DNA of 30,164 nt from Clostridiales bacterium UBA929 (lineage in GTDB: Bacteria > Bacillota > Clostridia > Oscillospirales > UBA929), in NCBI GenBank assembly GCA_002293625.1, contig DBDP01000149.1, positions 75,083 to 105,246 on the forward strand. The letters run 5' to 3'. A program made the translations under genes and the position numbers. The notes beneath the pieces were generated by a model that ran no database searches, had not been told where the DNA came from, and saw nothing but the letters and a program-made list of their open reading frames with translations. Shown here one piece after another: positions 24,506 through 30,164 of this stretch. Numbering within the stretch: the stretch's first letter is position 1; the number at the start of each line of letters is the position of its first letter.

Positions 24506-24534
24506 ATTATATGAATCGTTTTAAACCGTTGCCA
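24506..24534 (-). promoter_or_regulatory. probable promoter for the 94-aa hypothetical gene
   Basis: Minus strand: -10 is a perfect TATAAT (24506-24511), with 17 nt to a weak -35 TGGCAA (24529-24534). A second TATAAT-containing copy of the same octamer lies about 35 bp upstream without a clear -35. Confidence 0.5.
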
Positions 24535-24584
24535 GCTCTTTATTATATGGAAAATACTTACGATGAAACGGATGAACGCAAGAT

Positions 24585-24612
24585 AAAAGAGGCGGAATTC
24601 TCCGCCTCTTTT
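24585..24612 (-). terminator. terminator of the SLH protein gene
   Basis: A 12-bp perfect stem (AAAAGAGGCGGA at 24585-24596 with TCCGCCTCTTTT at 24601-24612) and a 4-nt loop sit 11 nt after the SLH stop. The stem itself ends in TTTT on both strands, so it may work in both directions. Confidence 0.88.
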
Positions 24613-24623
24613 GAAGTAGTGTT

Positions 24624-26372
24624 TTATTCAGCCGCCGGTTCTTCTTCGTCGTCGGCTTCAACAGTGAACTCACCGATCAGATACGCTTTGGTAACGACAG
24701 GCCATTGACCTTCCCAAAGACCGAGTCCAAAACGGGCAGCGGTAGTTCCTTCAGCGAAGGATACGCCCAAATCGGCAAAATTGAGGGTTAGTTTACCGTC
24801 TTTGTAGAGATCATTGGAAAAATCGACTTGTTCCCAACCCATCGCAACGTCTGCGGTACCTTGCTGCCAATGGAAAGTATTCCCGCCAGAGGGCGCTTCG
24901 CTCATTTCAAGAACGATACCCGTCGCTTGGAGTAAAATGGCTTCGGTAAGACCAAATACTTTGTCGGCATTATCGGCATCACCATCGGTAACCCAGCTAT
25001 ACTGAGTACCGGCGTTCAGTTCAAGCGAAGCGGGAAGGGGAAGCGCAAACTCGGCAACTGTTTCTACATCACCGGGATCGGCGGGATCATCCTCGCCGGG
25101 ATCAGCCGGATCTTCTTCGCCGGGGTCAGCGGGGTCATCAGTGCCGCTCGGAATGGTGATGAGATTCATGAACAGGGCAGCGCTTGCGCCGCGTGTGAAG
25201 CTTTCTTCGGGAGTAAACAAGCCGTTGTTGCCGGTAACAATACCCGCTTTGGCAAGTTTCATGATATCTTCGTAGTATTCGGTCTCTTCGGTAACATCCT
25301 CGAAAGAAACGTCTTCCGCGATAACGGCGAGGTCTTTGTCGAGCAGCACTTTGCTCCAAAGGTGAACGGCTTCGGCGCGGGTGACGGTTTTGGTCGGATC
25401 CGCGAGAAGCGCATCATCTTCCGCGATTAAACCGGCATCAATGGCATAAGAAATGCCCGCGGCGACTTCTTCATTCCAATCATCGGTATCGGCTCCGAAG
25501 TCAATGCTCTCGCCGGTAGCGTAGATGTTATGAATCTTTCCGCCGATAATCAGCGCTGTCTGCACGGTAAGAGGACCGGTAGGATTGAAAATACCGGTGG
25601 TGCCTGTGCCGGTGACGATTCCGTACTCATAGGCTTCAATGATAGAAGCAGCAGCCCAGTTGAGATCGTTAAAGTCATCCGCATACTCAACCACTTTTTC
25701 GAAGTTCGCTACGTCATATTCGCCTTCGCCAAACTCAGGCTCGGTGCCTTCTTCGCCTTCACCGGGCTCTTCGCCTTCGCCGTGTTCTTCACCTTCGCCG
25801 GGTTCGGTGCCTTCTTCGCCTTCACCGGGTTCGGCGCCAATGGCACTGAAGTCTCCCTGCAGGTAAGCTCTGGTGATGCCTAAATCATCTATACCGGAAG
25901 AGTAATAGGCAATAATAATCTTCGCCATTGTGTTGTTTTTGAAATCGTCGTAGGTTTTCAAAGCTTTGGCAAGCTCAATCTTAAGGGACGTTCCTTCCAA
26001 TGTAACGCCTTTTTCGGCATCCGGTACGCCCATACCGCTTAAAATGTCGACTTGGTTCCAGTCGGTGGTCGCAACGGCGTCACCCTGCCAAATCAACTGC
26101 ATTCCGCCTACGGGGGCGGCGGACATATCGAGGATAAGGTACTGTGCGGCAAGAACATAATCGATGGTAAGATCAGAGGTCATAATAGTTTCACCGTCAG
26201 TGTAACCGTCGGTAACCCAGCCGCGCTGAGAAGTGGGGTTGTCCGGGTTGCTCCATGTAAATTCGCCTAAATCAAACTCCGTGGCTTCGTCCGCGGCGAA
26301 TGCGGGGATGGTAACAAGGCCGATCAGCATCGCCAAAGTCACCAGCAGAGATAAGGCTTTGCGAGTTTTCAT
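24624..26372 (-). CDS. secreted S-layer homology protein with paired flanking domains
   Basis: The 582-aa protein has a signal peptide (basic MKTRK, hydrophobic core, AFA-A cleavage near residue 26). A beta-rich domain (about 30-175) is followed by a Glu/Gly/Pro linker (about 178-220), three SLH repeats (about 225-400; marked by GIFNPTGPLT, VTRAEAVHLW and FTRGASAALF), an Asp-Pro linker (about 404-428) and a second beta-rich domain (about 430-570). The two outer domains resemble each other (WVTDG, MSxAPxGG, WxQVD, VTxAYLxGxF). SLH repeats bind wall polysaccharides, so this is a cell-surface protein; the outer domains may bind glycans (inference). GGAGGAGG lies 9 nt before the ATG. Promoter and terminator make it a single-gene unit. 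Confidence 0.93.
   Translation of the reverse strand: MKTRKALSLLVTLAMLIGLVTIPAFAADEATEFDLGEFTWSNPDNPTSQRGWVTDGYTDGETIMTSDLTIDYVLAAQYLILDMSAAPVGGMQLIWQGDAVATTDWNQVDILSGMGVPDAEKGVTLEGTSLKIELAKALKTYDDFKNNTMAKIIIAYYSSGIDDLGITRAYLQGDFSAIGAEPGEGEEGTEPGEGEEHGEGEEPGEGEEGTEPEFGEGEYDVANFEKVVEYADDFNDLNWAAASIIEAYEYGIVTGTGTTGIFNPTGPLTVQTALIIGGKIHNIYATGESIDFGADTDDWNEEVAAGISYAIDAGLIAEDDALLADPTKTVTRAEAVHLWSKVLLDKDLAVIAEDVSFEDVTEETEYYEDIMKLAKAGIVTGNNGLFTPEESFTRGASAALFMNLITIPSGTDDPADPGEEDPADPGEDDPADPGDVETVAEFALPLPASLELNAGTQYSWVTDGDADNADKVFGLTEAILLQATGIVLEMSEAPSGGNTFHWQQGTADVAMGWEQVDFSNDLYKDGKLTLNFADLGVSFAEGTTAARFGLGLWEGQWPVVTKAYLIGEFTVEADDEEEPAAE
25066..25140 (-). repeat. short tandem repeats encoding the Asp-Pro linker
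   Basis: Degenerate repeats of about 24 bp encode three DPADPGE-type units between the third SLH repeat and the last domain. They are in frame and translated, and probably length-variable. Confidence 0.7.
25726..25835 (-). repeat. short tandem repeats encoding the Glu/Gly/Pro linker
   Basis: Degenerate repeats encode EPGEGEEG-type units, including two near-identical copies of EPGEGEEGTEP, between the first domain and the SLH repeats. They are coding, not CRISPR, because units are contiguous with no spacers. Confidence 0.75.
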
Positions 26373-26410
26373 TATGTAGCTCCTCCTCCAAAATTTTTAT
26401 GGCTTGTTCA

Positions 26411-26439
26411 ATTGTAACAGAATTGATATAAAAATGCAA
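26411..26439 (-). promoter_or_regulatory. sigma-A promoter of the SLH gene
   Basis: Minus strand: -35 TTGCAT (26434-26439), a 17-nt spacer and -10 TACAAT (26411-26416). The start near 26404 leaves a leader of about 32 nt ending in the strong GGAGGAGG. Confidence 0.78.
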
Positions 26440-26594
26440 GACTTTTTTACCGAAATTTTACCGATGAAATGTGGTATATTATGGTTGTCCATCCATAATC
26501 CGTATTGCTAGATGTTTCGATGGTCTTAGCTTCTCAAATCCGGCGTATTCGCATAGATATTAAGCAGACTGAACGTAAAAAGGGGGACAAGGAA

Positions 26595-27584
26595 ATGCCA
26601 AAAATCGCCGTTTACGCCGGTCACGGGGGATCGGACTACGGAGCGGTCGCCAACGGTGTTTACGAGAAGAATATCAATCTCGCGATCAGCAATGCCCTTT
26701 CGGATATATTGAGGCAGAGGGGTTACACCGTTCTGAACAACCGCACCACCGACGTTGACCGCAACATCACGCAGGACGCGCGTAAAGCCAACAACTGGGG
26801 CGCGGACGCGCTTATAGAAATCCATATGAACAGCAATGAGAGTACGCCGGGCAACGGAACCGAGATGCTTTACAGTATTAAGGACACCGGCAGAGGTCGT
26901 CAGCTCGCCCAGGCGAGTTTGAACGCCATCACGGCACTGGGCTTTACCGACCGAGGTATACGCACGCAGATAAACGAGGAGGGTCAAGACGAATTCGGCA
27001 TTCTGCGCCTGACGAATATGCCCGCCGTGCTTGCTGAAACGGCTTTTATCAACAATGCGTCTGATCTGCGTAAACTCAATGTTTACGACGCGGCGGAGGC
27101 ATACGCCAGCGCCGTTCAGCGGGTCTTCCCTATCAGCGGTTCGTCCCCCCCTCCCCCGCCGCCCTCCGGCGGCGGCGGAAACAGCGGCGGAGGCAGCGGA
27201 ACGAGGGGGATTCAAAGTACCCTCAATACGCGCTACGGTCTGGGACTCACGGTGGACGGTATTGTCGGCCCAAAAACCCGCGACGGCATTGTCAGAGGTA
27301 TGCAAACAGAGCTAAACCGCCAATACGGGAACACCCTTACGGTAGACGGCGTGTTCGGTCCGGCTTCAAGGTCGGCAGCCGTTAATGTCAGTTCCGGCGC
27401 GCGCGGGAACATCACATACTTAATCCAAGCCGCTCTGTACCTAAAGGGTTACACCGTAACGCCGGACGGTGTGTTCGGTTCGCAGACCGAGGCGGCGGTG
27501 AAGTCGTTCCAGCGTTCCGCCGGATTGGCGACGGACGGTATCGCGGGACCCGCAACGCAGACCGCCCTATTCAGGAACTGGTAA
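26595..27584 (+). CDS. N-acetylmuramoyl-L-alanine amidase with C-terminal repeat binding region
   Basis: The 329-aa protein has an Amidase_3 domain (about 1-178) with zinc ligands H10 (AGHGG), E24 and H77 (EIHMN) and catalytic E148 (ETAFIN). A Pro6/Gly-rich linker (182-204) follows, then a region with four copies of a TxDGxxGPxT-like motif (near 219, 249, 289 and 313), typical of peptidoglycan-binding modules. It cleaves the MurNAc to L-Ala bond. No signal peptide is present, a domain order also found in endolysins. The ATG at 26595 is preferred to an upstream in-frame start at 26505 because AAGGGGGA precedes it and the catalytic fold starts there. Its end overlaps the GH29 gene by 14 bp. Confidence 0.93.
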   Translation: MPKIAVYAGHGGSDYGAVANGVYEKNINLAISNALSDILRQRGYTVLNNRTTDVDRNITQDARKANNWGADALIEIHMNSNESTPGNGTEMLYSIKDTGRGRQLAQASLNAITALGFTDRGIRTQINEEGQDEFGILRLTNMPAVLAETAFINNASDLRKLNVYDAAEAYASAVQRVFPISGSSPPPPPPSGGGGNSGGGSGTRGIQSTLNTRYGLGLTVDGIVGPKTRDGIVRGMQTELNRQYGNTLTVDGVFGPASRSAAVNVSSGARGNITYLIQAALYLKGYTVTPDGVFGSQTEAAVKSFQRSAGLATDGIAGPATQTALFRNW

Positions 27585-29031
27585 CCTCCAAAACAATCGG
27601 ATATTCGGACTTCACGCCGCTGAAAACGGTGTGGAGTCCTTCGCCGTCCAGCGTCCAAGTCAGCGGGTGATCCTCAAAGCCCAACAGGCGCACCTTCTCA
27701 ATCACGCCGCCGAAATTGTGGTTTCCGTCCTCCCGCAAACCGCCGAGCGACCGAATCGTCACCCGCCCGTCTTCCGGGCAGCGCATAACAGCGGCGTAAA
27801 TCTTTCCGCGATTTACGGTGAAGCGGATATCTTCCGGCGTATACGCCAGCGTTCCCTCCGAAAAGCCGCCTCCGGCGTTGTTGGTCGCGCCCTCCGAGCA
27901 GCTTCGCCACGGCGACGAGCCGTATATCGCTTCCCCGTTGACTTTTAACCATTGCCCCATAGTGCGTAAAATCTTCTCGTCTTGCTCCGGCACCGTCCCG
28001 TCGGCTTTCGGACCGATGTTCAAAAGTAATACGCCGTTCTTGCTGACTACGTCAATCAAGTTTTGGATGATCTCCGCGGGCGGCTTGTACGAGTTTTGCT
28101 CGGTGTAGCACCAACTGTTCCATGCCGTGGAGGTGCAGGCTTGCCACAAGAACGGCTTCGCGTCGGGAAAGCCGCCCCGTTCCATATCGGGGATGCCGCA
28201 GCCAAACGGCAGCGCGTCATCTTTAAACGCGACTGCCGGAGCAAATCCCCACTGCGCCGCGCGGTTATAGTAGTACGCGATAAAGCGCCGCAGCGACGGC
28301 TTAAACGCGCTGTGCTTGACCCACCAGTCAAAGTAAACCATCCTCGGCCGGAAGTTTTCAACAAGCTCGACGCAGCGGCGCAGCCAGTCCTCGATGAACT
28401 CCCGCGTCGGCGCGGGTTCGCCATAAATATCGTGGTGCCTCGCCTCCGGCATGGACGGCCAGTAGAGGTCGTCGCGCTCCGGCTCGCCGATGTCGCTGTC
28501 AAACTGCCGCCCATTTCCTAAGAACCACCAATGCTCGGCGCGGTGCGACGATAGGGCGCGGGTCAAACCGCGTTCATCGCAGGCGGCGAGCAGCTCTTTG
28601 AGAACATCCCGCTTCGGACCCATTTCCGCGGCGTTCCAGCGGGACAGGGCGCTTTTATACATCTGAAAGCCGTCGTGATGCTCCGCCACCGGCACCACGT
28701 ACCGCGCCCCCGCTTCGTAAAACAGCTCCGCCCACGCCGTGGGGTCGAATTTCTCCGCTTTGAAGCGCGGGATAAAGTCGCGGTAACCGAAGTCTTTATG
28801 CGCGCCGAAGGTTTTTACGTGGTGTTCGAACTCGTGAGAACCTTGTATGTACATGTTGCGAGGATACCATTCGTGGGCATACGCCGGAACGCAGTAGACG
28901 CCCCAATGGATGAAGATGCCGAGCTTCGCCTCCCGCAGCCACGCGGGCGGCGTGAACGCCGATAGCGACTCCCAGTCGTCGGCGAACGACCCGTTCGCGA
29001 CCCCTTCGTTAAGGGTTTTCAAGTAATCCAA
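27571..29031 (-). CDS. GH29 alpha-L-fucosidase
   Basis: The enzyme is 486 aa from the chosen start. Features are GIFIHWGVY near residue 40, VPVAEHHDGFQMYKS (about 113-127), the nucleophile Asp in MVYFDWWV (about D235), and VVSKNGVLLLNIGPKADG late in the barrel, followed by a C-terminal beta-sandwich. GH29 enzymes remove alpha-L-fucose with retention. No signal peptide is present, so the substrate is probably an imported oligosaccharide. There is no ATG at the start: AAAGAGGGTGG lies just before TTG at 29031, while a GTG at 29040 overlaps that Shine-Dalgarno, so TTG is preferred. It is preceded by a perfect consensus promoter. Confidence 0.93.
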   Translation of the reverse strand: MDYLKTLNEGVANGSFADDWESLSAFTPPAWLREAKLGIFIHWGVYCVPAYAHEWYPRNMYIQGSHEFEHHVKTFGAHKDFGYRDFIPRFKAEKFDPTAWAELFYEAGARYVVPVAEHHDGFQMYKSALSRWNAAEMGPKRDVLKELLAACDERGLTRALSSHRAEHWWFLGNGRQFDSDIGEPERDDLYWPSMPEARHHDIYGEPAPTREFIEDWLRRCVELVENFRPRMVYFDWWVKHSAFKPSLRRFIAYYYNRAAQWGFAPAVAFKDDALPFGCGIPDMERGGFPDAKPFLWQACTSTAWNSWCYTEQNSYKPPAEIIQNLIDVVSKNGVLLLNIGPKADGTVPEQDEKILRTMGQWLKVNGEAIYGSSPWRSCSEGATNNAGGGFSEGTLAYTPEDIRFTVNRGKIYAAVMRCPEDGRVTIRSLGGLREDGNHNFGGVIEKVRLLGFEDHPLTWTLDGEGLHTVFSGVKSEYPIVLEVTSS

Positions 29032-29060
29032 TAAAACCACCCTCTTTCTTGTTTGCGACC

Positions 29061-29089
29061 ATTATATAAAGAAGGAAGAGAGGTGTCAA
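29061..29089 (-). promoter_or_regulatory. perfect consensus sigma-A promoter for the fucosidase
   Basis: Minus strand: TTGACA (29084-29089), exactly 17 nt, TATAAT (29061-29066). All twelve positions match. The start near 29054 leaves a leader of about 22 nt carrying the Shine-Dalgarno. No clear operator is seen. Confidence 0.92.
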
Positions 29090-29115
29090 CGAAATATTAC
29101 GCGTCCAGCGTCGCG

Positions 29116-29147
29116 AAAACAAGCCATGCGGGTTTCCGCATGGCTTG
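29116..29147 (-). terminator. terminator of the beta-rich surface-like protein gene
   Basis: A 12-bp perfect stem (CAAGCCATGCGG at 29120-29131 with CCGCATGGCTTG at 29136-29147) with a 4-nt loop is followed on the minus strand by TTTT (29116-29119). It lies 33 nt after the stop and upstream of the fucosidase promoter. Confidence 0.85.
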
Positions 29148-29180
29148 ATACTATTGCGATAAAAAAGCCTATTTTTCCCG

Positions 29181-30128
29181 CTACGCGATCTTTGTAATCG
29201 AAAGCTGTCCTTGCGGCGCGTTGCCCGGCGTGGTAAATGACGGGGTATTCGTACCCTGTACCTGCAAGTACAACCTTCCGGGACCTTGAATCGGTACAAG
29301 AAGTGAAGAACTGCACATTCCCGTGCTTAAGACGTTGATCATATCAATATCCCTGTGTCTTGCGGTACCGTTCGAACCGCCGTTATCATCCACGACGGCG
29401 TGGATGTTGGGTACTCCGGTTGTGTCGATAGATGTTACGCTCATATTGATCAGATAGTTTCCGGAGTTCTCAATCACTAAGGTGCGGTCATCCATCTGAA
29501 TACTGCCGTCGTCAGGTTGCTGTATCAGCGTTTGGTATGGGAGTATGGTGTTTTCGCTATACTTGCCTCCGCTTGTTCTCATAGCATACTGCGCGGCTTG
29601 TAATGCAACAGGAACACCTGTCGACTCTGTTACAGCGTCAATCCATACAGCCGCGCCGGTGGGATCGGATTTTTCGATAGTAACCTTTAACCTATCAGGT
29701 GTTCTTGTGGCTATATAAACTGCTTCATTATTATGAACCACTTGACCGTTCCCTGATGCTTGATACCCCGGATTCACCGAAAACGAATAACCGGAGTCAG
29801 TCGAGGCAGTTGTTGCCGGATTAATCGGTGAGAAACTATCCGAATTGCTTGGCGACCCGTTCGGGTTGGCAATTTGCACGATATACATAACCCCATTGTC
29901 AATAACTATTTGTCCAGGAACATAACTTGAGGCGTTTGCAGGATCGTAAGTGGTAACAGACAATGGTTCGCCTAGATTTTCGAGCATTGTATACTCAGGG
30001 GATTGACCGGGTACTCCCGTTGTCAAGAATTTATTAATTAGATATAACGTACCCCCGTATTCAATAATCGCTCTGTTGTTATAATTCTGAATTTGCAATG
30101 AGTTGCTGTTTCCTTCCAGATTGTCCAT
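29181..30128 (-). CDS. unrecognised beta-rich modular protein, surface or spore-coat-like
   Basis: I cannot name this 315-aa protein. Three N-terminal segments share a beta-hairpin pattern: AIIEYGGTLYLIN (20-32), IVIDNGVMYIVQI (74-86) and VVHNNEAVYIATR (130-142). The second, preceded by YVPG, resembles small carbohydrate-binding (CBM5/12-like) modules. The C-terminal part (about 195-315) is beta-rich and begins with a TLVIENSGNYLINMSV-like strand, recalling the TNF/C1q-type jelly roll of BclA-like spore proteins. No signal peptide. ATG at 30128 is chosen because AAAGGAG lies 8 nt upstream; an ATG at 30146 is also possible. Its promoter is outside the window. Confidence 0.8.
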   Translation of the reverse strand: MDNLEGNSNSLQIQNYNNRAIIEYGGTLYLINKFLTTGVPGQSPEYTMLENLGEPLSVTTYDPANASSYVPGQIVIDNGVMYIVQIANPNGSPSNSDSFSPINPATTASTDSGYSFSVNPGYQASGNGQVVHNNEAVYIATRTPDRLKVTIEKSDPTGAAVWIDAVTESTGVPVALQAAQYAMRTSGGKYSENTILPYQTLIQQPDDGSIQMDDRTLVIENSGNYLINMSVTSIDTTGVPNIHAVVDDNGGSNGTARHRDIDMINVLSTGMCSSSLLVPIQGPGRLYLQVQGTNTPSFTTPGNAPQGQLSITKIA

Positions 30129-30164
30129 GTGTAATACTCCTTTCATAAGGGCACCTCTATAAAC

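Noticed and set aside
25726..25835. Repeated CTTCGCC-rich array that looks CRISPR-like at first glance
   Set aside because: The units are short, contiguous and degenerate with no unique spacers, and they encode an in-frame Glu/Gly/Pro linker.
26440..26594. Promoter for the amidase, including TATATT near 26475 and a sporulation-sigma-like CATAGATAT near 26555
   Set aside because: No matching -35 at acceptable spacing is present for any candidate, so none was called. This 150-bp leader is otherwise without recognisable features.
26595..27584. Prophage lysis module
   Set aside because: Apart from the endolysin-like domain order there are no holin, tail, capsid or integrase genes around it; neighbours are chromosomal glycosidase and SLH genes.

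Overview
The window reads as a chromosomal segment of an anaerobic Bacillota, most likely an uncultured Clostridia from a gut or similar plant-glycan-rich habitat. The reasons are A-rich Shine-Dalgarno sequences of the AAAGGAGG type, several sigma-A promoters, meso-diaminopimelate dehydrogenase, a three-repeat S-layer homology protein, a DUF6514-like small protein, a COG4586-type ABC exporter and clustered intracellular glycoside hydrolases. The taxon is inferred from gene content only. No transposase, prophage, CRISPR array or rRNA is visible, and no gap between called genes exceeds about 225 bp.

Layout. Positions 1-206 hold the 3' part of an elongator tRNA-Met, a complete tRNA-Glu and a terminator. 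Positions 286-2807 (minus strand) encode an ABC-2 type exporter of two permeases and an ATPase. Positions 2936-3261 form a compact separate transcription unit: an extended consensus promoter with a palindrome in its spacer, a 64-codon ORF with a strong Shine-Dalgarno, and a perfect 13-bp terminator hairpin. Positions 3258-9863 (minus) carry tldD-tldE, a DUF6514-like protein, a PlsC-type acyltransferase, a GT4 glycosyltransferase and an M3 oligoendopeptidase. Positions 9964-15380 (minus) are an envelope block: Ddl, a membrane-anchored MurF-like ligase, an alpha/beta hydrolase and an MsbA-like ABC exporter. Positions 15457-22484 (plus) are one operon for oligosaccharide breakdown: GH3 beta-glycosidase, GH31 alpha-xylosidase (YicI type), a serine hydrolase and a BadF/GlcNAc-kinase-like sugar kinase. 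Positions 22465-24479 (minus) hold ddh, an endonuclease III relative and a 94-aa unknown. Positions 24585-26439 are a secreted SLH protein with its own promoter and terminator. Positions 26595-27584 (plus) encode an amidase with a repeated C-terminal binding region. Positions 27571-29089 (minus) are a GH29 fucosidase behind a perfect consensus promoter. Positions 29116-30128 are an unrecognised beta-rich surface-like protein.

How they fit together. GH31, GH3 and GH29 would together remove xylose, glucose and fucose from xyloglucan-like oligosaccharides. None has a signal peptide, so hydrolysis is probably intracellular, with uptake encoded elsewhere. Ddh, Ddl and the MurF-like ligase supply peptidoglycan stem-peptide chemistry, and the amidase and SLH protein act on or attach to the wall. 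GT4 plus PlsC suggests glycolipid synthesis.

The most intriguing region is about 2.8-5.9 kb. A small, apparently regulated ORF sits between a TldD/TldE protease pair and an ABC exporter, an arrangement that could suit peptide maturation and export, although this is unproven. Other points of note are GC-rich hairpin repeats between genes, an internal domain duplication in the SLH protein, a fascin-like insertion in the GH3 enzyme and a signal-less amidase.
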